In this document: positions 46,497 to 58,189 of the stretch, piece after piece
Layout of the letters: each line of letters starts with the position of its first letter
Position numbering within the stretch: position 1 is the first letter of the stretch
Program-made: the position numbers and the translations under genes
Source of the DNA: Pseudeuparius sepicola
Taxonomy: Eukaryota; Arthropoda; Insecta; Coleoptera; Anthribidae
Assembly: GCA_963920635.1 (NCBI GenBank)
Contig: OY987301.1
Coordinates: 14,736,501-14,800,500, forward strand
Reading direction: 5' to 3'
DNA: 64,000 nucleotides
Notes under the pieces: model-generated
The model's input: only the letters and a program-made list of their open reading frames with translations
What the model was told of the DNA's origin: nothing
The model's database searches: none

Positions 46497-47205
46497 GCAG
46501 TGTGTCCACGGATGGGCTTAACTATAATATCTAGGTACTTGTAAAAAAAATATTTTCCCAATACTTCGAAAAAAAAGTCATTCTTGATAAAAAAGGTCTG
46601 CTTGTTCTTGAAATAAGATTGCCGTGGAAAAAGTTAACATTACCTACTTACACTGTTATGACCAGAAAATTGAAGAAACGATAATTAGCAAGAGTAAACT
46701 GCCTCATCTATTTGTGGAGATATTCCTACTCAGAGTAGGAAACAATTATGATGGAAAAATATTTTACATTCCTGGGCCTACTTTGAGTTTCCTCCAATAA
46801 ATATTTTTCAAAATACAAAGTAGGCCTAGGATCGTTAAATCTTGTCATCGTGCGCAGATTTCCATTCTGAGCAGGTTTTATTAAAGTTTTGTCGTGCTAT
46901 TTACAGAAAACCATTTATTTGAAAAAAAGGTAATTAAATAAAATATCAAAGTAGGCCTAACGCTTTAAAATTTTGTGCACGTAAATAACTTACCACGCTG
47001 AACAAATTTTCTTTATAACTTTTTTACGTAGCTAATTAACGTTTCTTCAATTTTCTGGTCACCCAGTCCAAGTAATGTTAACTTTTTCCATGCCAATCTT
47101 ATTTTAAGGCCAAGCAGACTTCTTTATCAAGAATGACTTTTCTTCGAAAAATTGAAAATAAAATGTTGTACAAGTATAATTAAGTTCATCCGTGGATACA
47201 GTGTA
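46497..47205. mobile_element. Foldback element related to 15741-16553
   Basis: The outer arms pair: GTGTGTCCACGGATGG at about 46500 with CATCCGTGGATACAGTGT at about 47190. Further pairs are TTCGAAAAAAAAGTCATTCT, GCCGTGGAAAAAGTTAAC and CCAGAAAATTGAAGAAACG with complements at 47040-47150. The centre contains two inverted TAGGCCTA/GTAGGCC blocks. There is no coding region. Confidence 0.75.
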
Positions 47206-48454
47206 CATATTATATCTTTTTGTGTACGATGCGGCTTTAAAAATAGGAAAGTGACTCAGAGTAAAGTACCTACCTTCCTCTAGTTTTCGAAATATTAAAA
47301 ATAGTAATTTATGTTTGTTTCAAAATACGGCACGTAGGTACCTATGTCGAAAAACACATTTACGCCGAGAAGTGTTTCATGCAATATTTTTTCAACGGCA
47401 GTAGTGTCGTGAAAAAAATTACTGTAAGTATACAGTGTCCTCCAAAAAGTTCGCACCATTAGGGGGAAATTTTTAATTAATGATTTATTTTTAAAATCAA
47501 CTGTGAGGTTACCTTTTGCTTTAAAAGGATGAAAAATGATTCGCTCAAACGTGATCACGTGGCTTTCACTGTCTGTCAAAAATGACATTTAAAAAATCTC
47601 TGAAATGGGTTTTTTGTTAAACTTTCAAACAATTTTACATGAAAAAGTTGTTTCTTTTTCAATGTTAAATAGGTGTACCAAATTTGAACCCTCCAATACA
47701 AGGTTTTGACCAAAATTCAGGATTTTTCGGGGACAATATTTTATTTTTATATTAATTATTGTATTTTAGCCGTAAAAAGTCCTATATAGTGAAGCTATAT
47801 AGGTTTGTGCCTCAATTAAAGTTATTTAGAAGAGTCTAGGTAGCACATCCAAGACACAGCCGGAGCAGGCTATATACTGCGAATTTAGATGTTAGAAATT
47901 TGCATTAATCGAAAAATCACTATTTTGTGTTCATTTAAAAAGCATCAGATCCATTGGTACATCCTGTCCTGTTTCCGCTTATTCTTGCAGAGCTTTTTTG
48001 GGCCCCGTGTCTTTTTTTTCTCTAAAACCGGCAGATTTGTTCCACATAAAACTGCCGGCAGGTTATTGGCGGATATTAATTTTAAAATGTGCCATCGAAC
48101 GCTTAAACGTTTCTCTCGGCTATAGGAAATTGATTTACTACGATTTTTTGCGACGGTATGCGGGCTCTCAGTTATGGGCATCAGGAGCAAAAAATGCCTG
48201 GTTCATTCTTCTTTCATATATTCCATTCAGGTTGTAAACACGAAGGCTTTGTGCCCGCATCTAAATGTACTGTCACGATCCAACACCAAAATGCATCACC
48301 TATTTTCTATCTTTTGGAAGAAGTCAGTTAAAATTTGATGGAACAGTCTATGTGGAACATTATTTCCTCTCTATACCTACTCCACAAAAGCTTAAGCTTC
48401 TTTCCCAAGTACTGATTTTACAAGCTTTTATTTAACTTGCAATGTATGGTGAAC
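47206..48454. other. AT-rich stretch, one mariner-like end
   Basis: TACAGTGTCCTCCAAAAAGTTCG at about 47432 resembles a mariner-type MITE terminus, but no partner was recognised. Overlapping ORFs around 47889-48237 on both strands have no domains. Confidence 0.3.
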
Positions 48455-48538
48455 TATGTACGTATGTATCTATGTATGTATGTATCTATGTATGTATGTA
48501 TGTATGTATGTATGTATGTATGTATGTATGTATGTATG
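48455..48538. repeat. (GTAT)n microsatellite
   Basis: Tetranucleotide array of GTAT units with occasional CTAT interruptions, over about 80 bases. It lies directly upstream of the 117-bp tandem array, an arrangement typical of the end of a non-autonomous element. Confidence 0.9.
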
Positions 48539-48649
48539 ACTATGTTTAGGTCAAATCTTGCAAGCTGAATTAGAATCACTTCCTGACATCCGATTGAGCT
48601 GAAATTTTGCATACACCTTTAGTTCCGGTGACAATACAATATACAATAC

Positions 48650-49130
48650 TCAATATTGTAATACATTCAAAATGCCCGTCGCCACAAGATGGCGGATAAT
48701 GTATTTTTTTGTAAACCCCCTTAATATGGCTATGAAATGAAAGGGCTTGAAGAGTAGAAAACGATAAAGTTAGTGACATCACACTAAATTCAATATGGCC
48801 GCCCCTCTAAGATGGCGGATAATGTATTTTTTTTTGTCAACCCCCTTAATATGGGTATCAATAGAAAGGGCTTGAAGAGTAGAAAGCGATAGAGTTCATG
48901 ACATCACACTAAATTCAATATGGCCGCCTCTCTAAGATACCGGATAATGTAGGTATTTGTTTGTCAACCCCCTTAATATGGGTATAAAATGAAAGGGCTT
49001 GAAGAGTAGAAAACGATAAAGTTAGTGACACCACATTAAATTCAGTATGGCCGCCGCTCCAACACGGCGGATTACATTTTCTTTTCCCATAATATGGGCA
49101 TTAAATGAAGGGGCTTGAAGAGTAGAACTA
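48650..49130. repeat. Tandem repeat, four units of about 117 bp
   Basis: Each unit contains AATATGGCCGCC..CTAAGATGGCGGAT, AATGTATTTTTTTGT, ACCCCCTTAATATGGGTAT and AAAGGGCTTGAAGAGTAGAA. Copies start near 48660, 48795, 48915 and 49050 and diverge towards the last. GGCCGCC/GATGGCGG words resemble YY1/Pho-type binding sites. No gene is present; an ORF at 48576-48782 arises from the repeat. Confidence 0.8.
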
Positions 49131-49807
49131 AAAAGTTGAAAACAAAATTATTAGTAAAAAATATTTTTAAAAACAAGGTTTTATTTTGATGCTCTGAAAA
49201 GAAGAAAATAAACTTTAGGTATACCTAATAAGTCAAACCAAGGCAAACCCATAATTTTGTTACATTATAAAATTTTGTATGATATAAAAGCTTGTCGCGA
49301 GAATATACACTGTGTTCATTTGAAAACAGTCCACCCTTAATATTTTTAAAACTACGAAAAAAATCAGAAATCGCCGGGACCCGTCAATTTTTGTTCGGAG
49401 GGGGAACTTTTTTGACGTGCAGGTCATGTTGACAAATTCACCCCTGTAACCCCACCACCCCTAACTTTAAAATTTCAGATGGGAATACCCCCTTTGTGAT
49501 ACATCATTTTAAAGCTGATGTTTGGAGAAGTTATGGGTAAAAAACGGTTTTTTCATAGTTTAAAATAAATTACTTTTTACCCTAGATATTATTATTACCC
49601 TTGGGATATGATTTAATAAATAAAAACTATTAGACTATTTGTATAACCAAATCTTATTGCATCAAATAATAATAAAAACAGCAATGCAATATTCAATATT
49701 CCATCATGTGATAAGTTGTGATTTTTTTTTCTTTTTCTCTCTTTTTTCTTTTTTAAATGATGACTCATTTTTTTATATTTTGTTATTAGTGTGAATTTTA
49801 ATTTTTA

Positions 49808-50880
49808 TTAACCGACTTCAAAAAGGGAGGAGGTTATCAATTTGGTTGTATGTTTTTTTTTTATGTTTGTTACCTCAGAACTCCGTCATTTATAAACCGA
49901 TTTGGACAATTCTTTTTTATTTGAAAGGGTATACCTACAGAATGATCCCATTTAAATTTGAAGAAAAAATTCTACCCATAAGGGTGGAAAAATAGGGGAT
50001 TAAATTTCATATTGGACCGATTTCGATGATTCTCTTTTTATTAGAAAGGGATTACTTTAGGAGTGGCCCCATTTAAATTTAAAGAAAAAATTCCACCCCA
50101 AGGGTGGACAAATAGGGGATGAAATTTTATATTGAACCGATTTCGATGATTCTTTCTTTATTAGAAAGGGGTTACCTTAGGGGTGGTCCCATTTAAATTT
50201 AAAGAAAAAAAATCCACCCCTAAGGGTAGATAAATAGGGCATGAAAGTTCATATTAGACCGATTTGGATGATCCTTATTTTATTAGAAAGGGGTTACCTT
50301 AGGGGTGGTCACATTTAAATTTGAAGAGAAATTAAATTTGAAAAGAAAAATTTCAATCCTAAGGGTGGACAAATAGAGGATGGAATTTTATATTGGACCG
50401 ATTTCGATAATTCTTAATAATTCACTAAAAAATAAGAAATAAAAAAATTTAACAAAAAAATTTGCCCGTATGCACATGCACACTCCACTAAAAATTAAAA
50501 AAAAATTAACAAAAAATAACACCAACTTCACAAATTTGCCCGTATGCACATTTCAACTAAAGTTTTAGAAATATTTTTATTTTTCTAAATTGAGTTATCT
50601 TTGGAGTCGGTGACAGTAAGGTATGATGTATGTAGGATATGATGTATTCATATCTAAATAGATTTAAATTCCTTGCCTTGACTGTCACCAAATTCAAAGA
50701 TAACTCAATTTAGAAAGGGAAAAATATTTCTAAAATTTTAGTTGAAATGTGCATACGGGCAAATTTGTAAAGTCGGTGTTATTTTTTGATATATATTTTT
50801 TAATTTTTAGTGAAGTGTGCATACGGGCAAATTTTTGAAGTCGGTTTTAATTTTTTTGTTAAAATTTTTAAATTTTGCTG
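49808..50880. repeat. Satellite-like element with about 110-bp units, copy B
   Basis: This is the same repeat as 26690-28095, starting ACCGACTTCAAAAAGGGAGG and ending with the GAAGTCGGTTTTAAT complement, so the ends are inverted. Units carry TTAGGGGTGGTCCCATTTAA-like and ATTGGACCGATTTCGATGAT-like words. The 3' part is the palindromic block with GATAACTCAATTTAGAAA. It lacks the MITE found in copy A. Confidence 0.75.
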
Positions 50881-50949
50881 TTTTTATTTTGTAGGTACCT
50901 ACCTAATAAATTGGTTGTCAACCATGGCTCAGTGTTTTCATTAAAAAAA

Positions 50950-51050
50950 TTAAATTTGCCCCCCCCCCTCTTAAATTTGTGTAACTGATCAGTGATCGTC
51001 GCCCCCCCCCCCCCATGTTAAAATCCTAGGACCGCCACTGCATGGGGATA
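50950..51050. mobile_element. hAT-type end with poly-C tracts
   Basis: Two poly-C runs (50959-50969 and 51001-51014) are followed by AAAATCCTAGGACCGCCACTGCATGG. Its complement, CAGTGGCGGTCCTAGGATTTT plus poly-G, matches hAT-type ends elsewhere in the window. The partner end is not clear. Confidence 0.4.
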
Positions 51051-51075
51051 TAATACACAATGATTGTGTGGCTAC

Positions 51076-51250
51076 TTATTTTATTAAATTTTCAAAATGA
51101 GCTCCATTAGTCGCTAGACAGTAGTACAATCTCTGTTCACATTTCGCTCTTACTTTAACAAATGTGTCGCGAGAAATACGTTGGCATTCTTTTGTTATTC
51201 TGTTCTTCAGATCCTCAATTTTTGTGGGAGGGGTTTTATACACGTTTGTT
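51076..51250 (-). pseudogene. Mariner-like transposase C-terminal fragment
   Basis: The minus frame reads NVYKTPPTKIEDLKNRITKE, a following CQRISRDTFVKVRAKCEQRL and YYCLATNGAHFENL, then TAA at 51078-51076. This is the typical C-terminus of DUF4817/DDE mariner-type transposases (CQRI...R...C....GAHFE(H/N)L). The catalytic part is gone. Confidence 0.75.
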
Positions 51251-51825
51251 TTATTTCAATGCTGTTGAAAATCTAGGGTAAAAAGTAATTTATTTTAAAT
51301 TATGAAAACACCGTTTTTTACCCATAACTTCTTCAAACATCATCAGATTTCAAAAAATTAAAATGAGTTGTATTCGCAATAACATCAGCTTTAAAATGAT
51401 GTATGACAAAGGGGGTATTCCCATTTGAAATTTTAAAGTTAGGGGTGGTGGGGGTTACAGGGGTGAATTTGTCAACATGACCTGTACGTCAAAGAAGTTC
51501 CCCCTCCGAATAAAAATTGACGGGTCCCGGCGATTTCTGATTTTTTTCGTAGTTTTAAAAATATTAAGGGTGGACTGTTTTCAAATGAACACAGTGTACT
51601 ATATATCTTGAAAGTAATTCTAACTAGAAAATATATTTTTCTATAAAAGAAATTTACACACGAAAATCTCGCGACAAGCTTTTATATCATATACAATTTT
51701 ATAATGTAACAAAATTATGGGTTTGCCTTGGTTTGATTTATTATAAAGTTTATGTTCTTTTTTCACAGCATTTAAATAAAAGCTTGTTTTTAAAAATATT
51801 TTTTTACTATTAATTTTATTTCTGC

Positions 51826-52460
51826 TTCTTATTTCTGATTACGTGTTGGTTTTCAAACCAATCGATCGAAATAACATCGGGGCAAAAATTCCTCACAAAT
51901 GAGTGCCGGCAATAAGTGGGAGGGTGTATATATAGCGTATTGGGTACCCTCCCGCTTCATTTTCATTCCGTACGACCCGAAACCCCGAATTAACCCAATC
52001 AGCGATCGCAAATGAAGGGATAGCCCTCGATAAAATGAGTAGCCTTTACGGGCGGTTGGGCCCCTGTAATTTGGCCACCGACGACACTTCGAATGCGAGG
52101 CCGGCTCTTCGCTTTGTTGTATTTGCGCAATTTGTGGGAAATTGATTCCAGACAGGTGCGGCGGGGATGAGGTTGTGGGTTTTTTTGGGGCTAATGAAAT
52201 TAATGTGATGCCTACCTGACGATGTTATCTAACCAAACGTTAATTCGATTATAGTAGTATCGTGGTTAAGGCGACTGGTCGCCGGCATTAGCATATACGC
52301 ATGGGATGGCTGGCACAGGTAGCCAGAGATTATTTTTATGTCATGGTTTAATTCGAGGATGCCAACATGTCACAGCCGAATGGGCGGCTACTTGTCGTAT
52401 AATTTTCGAAATTGTTTGGGAAAGGAGCGCCCGACAAAATGAACAAATATTAAGAGGTTT
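51826..52460. promoter_or_regulatory. GC-richer, complex block
   Basis: About 51850-52440 is non-repetitive and less AT-rich than its surroundings, with AATCGATTGG-like, AATTAACCCAATC and GGTTAACTTCG-like words but no coding domain. TATATATAGCG at 51929 resembles a TATA box, but no ORF follows. Candidate enhancer. Confidence 0.35.
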
Positions 52461-52479
52461 TGTTTAGGGTTTTTGAAAT

Positions 52480-53110
52480 GAGAATTCCTTGGTCAAGACC
52501 TCAGGATAGAGTGAACAATAGTATATTTCATTAGGAGTCTGGAAATAAAGATTTTCACGTGCGCGCGTGACAAATTCCCGTGGGAGGCGCAGCCGAACAC
52601 GGGAAGTTATGCAAGCACGGAAAAATCTATTTCTGGACGTGTAATGAAAGATATTTTTTATCATACTTCTTTGAAAACGGAAACTTAAAACATTTTATGG
52701 GCATATTATAATAAATTTAATTGACAAAAAATACACAATGCAGACAATATAGTGTTTGGTATGTATGATGCGTTTACGTGGTTACTCTTAAATTATTTCA
52801 GAGGTGCTTTGTTGTAAACTAGTTACTGTCAGATAAGGTGAATAAAACGACAAAAATATTACAGAAATGTGTCTAAATATTGAAACACTTACGAATTAAA
52901 ATACAAAATAGGTACATGTTAAATATCAGAGAGCATATAGAGTTTCTTGAATTTAGTTTACTTTGCTGTATATTTCTATTTTAAAGCCATATATTCGGTA
53001 TTTTTATTCAGCGCACGGAAAGTTTTTCCGTGCGCTGTTTCCGTGCGCTAGCCCGAAAAACCCCATCTTTCTTTATTGCTAAAAAAGATGAAAATAAGGT
53101 GTTTTCAAAG
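52480..53110. repeat. Dispersed repeat, inverted partner of 19735-20640
   Basis: It runs in the opposite orientation to the 19.7-kb copy: GGTATTTTTATTCAGCGCAC and AAAGCCATATATTCGG match the complement of the other copy. It lacks the TTCCGCACGC-rich block there. It contains CACGTGCGCGCGTGAC at 52556, a relative of TGTCACGCGCGCACAG at 20571. Confidence 0.7.
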
Positions 53111-54006
53111 AAGTATAATAAAAAGCATTTACATTTACACTCACAATCTTACATCTTTGTTGTCATTGTATCTTGGGCTATGAAGATTTCCACGCAGGTT
53201 GCTTTAGCAGCCTCCGTGGCGATGTTAGTACAAGCTACAAGCCCCGAATTGGGGACATGCTGACTGAAGCTCCAAATGTGCTGTTGGCTCCTGCCTGGAC
53301 TTCATTTGTTGCTTCCCAAATCATTTCTATCTTTTTGATTTGGTTGATGTTACAACGTACTGATGATTGCCAAATAGCATGAAACGCGTGAATGCGGTTA
53401 CTATTTTTTTTTTGTTTTCTAACTTTGAGTGCTTATGCCCATTATCATTTTTTCTTGTATTTACATGTACACTCACAATCTTACAACTTTGCTTTAGTTT
53501 ACCTTACAACTATGCAAACTACCGATTTCACATGTATTTTACAGTTTTGGTTCCAAGCCTCCAAGCAAAATGGTCGACCTGTCAAAGTCAATGATCAATT
53601 GTTTGAGTTGTGTTTCCCATTGTGTAATTTTCTATGATTGTTTACTTGTGTATTTTGGTGTTTTCAAATGGTTTTTGTTACATACATAATATAGTACATA
53701 CTAATACTATATACGTTTTCCAAAAGTTCCTGTTAAGCAAATATACTTTGCAGTCTTTGACAAGTACAATTTTTTTTACCAGGAATAAAGTTGAACCACT
53801 GGAGCAAGTTTACGAAGATATATTTTTAAAAGACTAAAAAATAAATTATATTGAAAATTCACATAAATAAATGAATGCAACCTTTTAAAGCAAAAATTGC
53901 TTTGAGCAATTGTTTTAAAAGGTTGCATTTATTTATTTATGTCCTATCCCTGTGAATTTTCAACATGAACACTGAAGGACGTGAAACAACTAACAATAAA
54001 ATATAT
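53111..54006. repeat. Repeat-derived DNA with a strong hairpin (53862-53942)
   Basis: ATTTACA(C/T)ACTCACAATCTTACA-like segments occur twice, near 53130 and 53462. ATAAATAAATGAATGCAACC at about 53865 is nearly complemented at 53920-53942 (GGTTGCATTTATTTATTTAT), making a hairpin with AAAGCAAAAATTGCTTT at its head. ORFs at 53030-53837 have no recognisable domain. Confidence 0.5.
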
Positions 54007-54611
54007 GTATATGTTACAGCCCGTATATATGAAAACAGACCGTATGTATACGGTCTAGGCTGTATCTATACGGCCTGAATGGCGCAGACCGTATGTAAAT
54101 GACATGGCATTTCATATACGGACTAGACCGTTAACATACGGACTATTGACAGTCAGACTGTATGTGCAATCGTAGTGAATTACCCTTATTTTTTATATAG
54201 GCCCATGAAAGAAGAATATGCCTTCTTTTTAGTATGTATTTTGCAGAAAAAAAATCTAGGGTACCTATACATTATACTAAATAATTACCTTTTTTCCTTC
54301 AAAATACTACGTACCAGCAAGAAGTAATATCCTTCTTTGATGGGCCTATATAAAAAAGAAGGGGTAATTCACAAATGGCGGACGTCGAAACCACCCGGAA
54401 AACATTGCACATACATTCTGTCTTTGTGTGATATCGGTCTAGTTGCAGATAGACCGTATATAATAGGATTAGTCCTTTTGCAAACCGACTAGACCGTTTG
54501 TTAACGGACAAGCTTATTATACATATGGACTAATATCTTCAATCCGTTTACATATGGACTAGTCCTTTTGTATATGGCCTGTTTTACATATATGGCCTGT
54601 AACATATATAA
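54007..54611. mobile_element. TIR element with many CCGTATGTA/CGGTCTAG subterminal motifs
   Basis: The ends TATATGTATATGTTACAG(C/G) pair with CTGTAACATATATA. Near both ends there are more than ten variants of ACGGTCTAG, GACCGTATGTA, ACGGACTAG and CATATGGACTAG in both orientations. The centre contains inverted TATAGGCCCAT and AAGAAGAATAT(G/C)CTTCT-like blocks. Dense subterminal motifs are common in hAT-type elements. No clear target duplication was found. Confidence 0.65.
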
Positions 54612-55623
54612 AATTTTTAAAAATTTGCAAGGTGTAACGCCCTCAAATCTTTTTAAAAAATCGTGGAAAGTCGGAAATAAAACAATTATTAATTGGGGTG
54701 CTCTTGGGTAACAACTTTACCCTAGTTTTAATTTTTGTGGGGGTCAAAGACTCACCCTGTATAACCAACAAAGCAGAGCAGGTCTGTTTAAAGTATACCT
54801 AGTCGGCGATTTAGACACTTTGGCGTTTTGTCTAATAGCTACCTATTTTATTGAAGAAGAGATTGTTGAGTGAGATAATATGGGGTTTGGGGTTTGTAGT
54901 TGTGGAATGAAATAGAAAATCAATCCACGCAACCTTTTAAGATATTCACTTAATTGTTTCAGAGATGCTACAAATATAGATACTGGTATCTGAGAATGTA
55001 AGATTAAGTGATTGTAAATATTAAATTCTTCAAAGCATTGTAGGATCCATGATCTAAAACCAAGGTCTCTGATACAGACGCATCCGCGAAAATTTTAACA
55101 AAATTACAGGTTAGATATACCTCTAGGTACCTACTTATTTTTATATTTCTTTAGTTTTTTTTTTACTTAGGTCAATTAAATATTTCCTTTTAACATTTTA
55201 GGATACCTGTTTTATATTTAAGTAGATACGGCAAATTCGATTTAAAGAGACAAGCAACAAACAATATAATCTTAATTCGCTTTTAATTTAAAAATTGGGA
55301 AGGTTTCCCTTGTAAAAAAAGGAATTACAATAATAGCATTGAATAAGGAATTCGCCTTAATCAATGATAATAGTTAATATAACGATTTTTGGGGCCCACA
55401 CCATACCGTTTCAATTAATTGAACAATCCTTGTTTACTGGCAGGAATGTTTTCAATTAATTTTTGCTTTGTTTTTTTCACAAAAAATGTAAAAGTCACTT
55501 CAAGTTTAAGGCCGTTGTCAATAGTGCGTGAAACGATGAGGTTGCGCAATTAAACGTACTGGATTATTGTCGTCACACTGTCCACTAAAGTGGTCCTGTC
55601 GTTGCTTTTTAAACGGATCGTAC
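54612..55623. other. Non-coding AT-rich stretch
   Basis: A mariner-type end (GACTCACCCTGTATAACC) lies near 54750 without a visible partner. Nothing else is recognised. No ORF of note. Confidence 0.35.
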
Positions 55624-55625
55624 TA

Positions 55626-57220
55626 CACTCACCGGCACGAAAAACGGAGCACTTATAATTTTTATTTAAAAAATGTAAAATTTTAATACTTTGCAATGGT
55701 TTATTATTATAATAAGTTAAAAGCAAACAACAACATGTTTTAAGTAATATCTAACAACAATTAAACGTTTATTTGAAAAGCAAGACTAGACTGTTTTGAA
55801 TAAAAATTTCCAAAAATTAAAAAGTACACAAATCTTAGTTGGCCATGACTTTTCTTTTGTTTTTATTGTTTTGACAAGTCTGAGTTTAAAGAAGTGAAAC
55901 AGTTCAAAGCTGTACTGCGTTTATTTAAGGTAAAAATATGGCTGTTAATCCTGAAACAGCGGCTGCTATTGTTGCGTTGCTTCAAGACGGAAGAACTGAG
56001 CGATATGTTGCCCAACAATATGCCGTATCCAATAGCACTGTGCACCGTATTTATACACGTTTTTTTGGAAACTAGAGCTTACACCAGACGACCTGGAACT
56101 GGTCCCCAACGAAAAACTAACGCTCATGATGATCGCTTCATCCTCTTGCAAAGTCTACGAGATCGTCGTGCTACAGCTGTAGAAATCAGAAATAGACTTC
56201 ATCATGTTCGGAATACGAATGTAAGCGAACGTACAATTAGACGAAGACTTGGAGAAGCCAATCTTACCAGTCGTAGACCTGCAACAGGTCCAGAGCTTCT
56301 TAGGCGTCATCGTGTTGCGCGACTTCTGTTTGCCAGAAATCATGAGCACTGGGGTGAAAATGATTGGGGGCGAATTTTATTTACTGATGAGTCCAGGTTT
56401 AGCCTGCGATCTCCAGATGGTCGCGAGAGAGTATGGCGAAGGCCACAAGAGCGTTTTGCAGAATGTACCTTCAGTCCTAGAGTAGGATACCAAGGAGGTT
56501 CAGTAATGGTGTGGGCTGGAATTTCTCTGGAGGCACACACTGAGTTGTACATCGTTCCAAGAGGCTCCTTAACTGCTGCCAGGTACATTGATGAAATTCT
56601 CCAAGATTTTGTTGTCCCGTATGTTGATTTTATTGGAAATAACTTTCTTCTGATGCATGATAATGCCAGACCTCATACCGCAAGAATCACTAAACAGTAT
56701 TTAAGTGATGTAAACATTCCTGTTTTGGAGTGGCCAGCGTTAAGTCCAGATGCGAACCCGATTGAACATGTTTGGGACATGCTTGGGCGAAGAATGCGAA
56801 GTCGTATTCCTGCTCCTTTAACCATAAATCAGTTGAAACAAGCTCTTTTAGAGGAATGGGACCTTATTCCTCAAGAGGACATTCGCCATTTGATTTTAGG
56901 CATGCCACGGAGAATGCATGCAATCATTCGAGCTCGCGGGGTAATACCCGTTATTAAAAATGCTCCTCATTAGTTTTTGCTCAAAAATCGTTTAAGTTTT
57001 GATTCATTTAAGGACATTTTGCCACAACACCAATGTGGGTTTATCGTTCTAATTTTTTAAATTGTAACAAAAGTTTTTATTAAAAAAAAAGCGCCCAATT
57101 GTTATTAACATGTTGTTGTTTGCGTTTAACTTATTATAATAATAAACCATCGCAAAGTATTAAAATTTCACATTTTTTAAATAAAAATTGCAAGTGCTCC
57201 GTTTTTCGTGCCGGTGAGTG
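55626..57220 (+). mobile_element. Near-intact Tc1-like transposon
   Basis: The 1595-bp element lies between TA at 55624-55625 and 57221-57222. Inverted repeats of about 130 bp begin CACTCACCGGCACGAAAAAC and end with the complement, and also share AATAATAAACCAT and AACAACAACATGTT blocks. The arms differ at only a few positions, which points to recent insertion. It contains one transposase gene on the + strand. Confidence 0.9.
55938..56973 (+). pseudogene. Tc1-like DD34E transposase with one-base frameshift
   Basis: The true start is ATG at 55938: MAVNPETAAAIVALLQDGRT then a YAVSNSTVHRIYTRF helix-turn-helix. A run of seven T at 56060-56066 shifts the frame and meets TAG at 56073. With one base fewer the reading continues as LETRAYTRRPGTGP to the stop at 56973, giving 344 residues, normal for Tc1. 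The second HTH segment (NVSERTIRRRLGEANLTSRR) and catalytic residues are intact: D in FTDESRFS, D in MHDNARPH and E in SPDANPIEH, the last two separated by 34 residues. An open frame starting at 55894 is an artefact of the frameshift at its N-terminus. It may be a homopolymer sequencing error. Confidence 0.88.
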
Positions 57221-57222
57221 TA

Positions 57223-58189
57223 GAAACTGTACAATCTATTTTTAGTTCTTAGTTCTTTTATGTCTCCTTATTTTTACCTACATCATTTGAGAGTATTTTA
57301 AGCATTATTTAAAATCCGTACAGAAATAAATGCTAAAGAAGGGCTATGTCCTAGTGGCACATCAGTAGTTTTACTACGTAATATGCACAAAGGACAGCAC
57401 CTGGAAGGACGCGCGCGTTTGGATCCTAAACTTAGGTAGGTACTTCTTAGACGAATAATCTCATATTCGATTTCTGTGTGAGAATCTGGCCGCCTTCGTA
57501 ATTGGGATTTTTTTTATAGATTTGTAATTGATCGAATGAGTTTCAGTTTTCATTGAAGGCCCTTATGACTGGGCCTATTAGAAGAAAATGGCTTTAAACT
57601 TTATAACCATGTGAACGTAGTGAACGGGCGCAGTCACTCTATAATAGGCGCCTCATACTTTCGATTTTTTCTGCAATTATTTACTGTTAACATTGCCCAC
57701 ATAATGTGGTAATCTCGCAACATGCGCCGAAAGATTACTAGCATTATTTTCCTCGGTTTTTAAAAGATTGCCTATGCGCTGGTAATTAGTTTGCATGGTT
57801 ATAGTTATTAGGAAGTAATCTTTATTATTATTAAAATATTGTGTTAATTGCTAATAAGTTTATGAACATGTTTGCAGCGCTTGTAGATTCAAATCGTCAA
57901 TCTGTTATTTGCAACTGTGAAAATTTAATTTCTTTTACAGGAGAAATTAAAAGAAATAAATAGCCGCACAGTTTATTTGAGATATGAACACTTTTTGTTG
58001 ATAATGTAAGGACTATAAACTGCTATTAAAAATAATGTTTTCAACAATAAAAAAGTAGAAAGTTAAATAATAGTTATTTATGTACCAAGGCACTGAAGGC
58101 CAAAATTCCACATGAGTCATAAAAAGAACTTCAGTGCCGAGGTACTGGTAAAAAACTGCTGCTTCTTGTGCAGTCTACACAACAAATCT
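57223..58189. other. Non-coding stretch
   Basis: No gene recognised. A small inverted repeat (AAGGCACTGAAGGCC with CTTCAGTGCC, about 58087-58140) lies before the repeat copy at 58190. Otherwise AT-rich, unassigned. Confidence 0.35.

Larger units (their letters stand above)
49308..51596 (-). mobile_element. Mariner-like element, itself interrupted
   Basis: It is bounded by TA on both sides. Its ends CACTGTGTTCATTTGAAAAC and the complement open long inverted arms (about 49308-49600 and 51262-51596) sharing ATCAGAAATCGCCGGGACCC and GACAAATTCACCCCTGTAAC. A transposase tail remains on the minus strand at 51250-51076. Between arms and tail sit the 110-bp-unit repeat (49808-50880) and poly-C-rich hAT-type sequence (50950-51050), so it carries at least one further insertion. 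Confidence 0.8.
49140..51825. mobile_element. Foldback element split by a nested mariner insertion
   Basis: The arms 49140-49304 and 51655-51825 are inverted copies. AAGCTTGTCGCGAGA at the inner left pairs with TCTCGCGACAAGCTT; AACCAAGGCAAACCCATAAT pairs with ATTATGGGTTTGCCTTGGTT; TATTTTTAAAAACAAG also pairs. Removing the element between the TA dinucleotides at 49306 and 51597 restores a roughly 330-bp palindrome. Confidence 0.75.

Noticed and set aside
48455..49130. CRISPR-like repeat array
   Set aside because: Units are adjacent, diverged tandem copies with no unique spacers, in a eukaryotic genome.
53030..53837. Chain of short + strand ORFs with hydrophobic stretches
   Set aside because: Different frames, no domain, in repeat-derived sequence.
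55894..56060. N-terminal MKQFKAVLRLFKVKIW extension of the Tc1 ORF
   Set aside because: Out of frame with the true helix-turn-helix start at 55938; it exists only because of the T7 frameshift.
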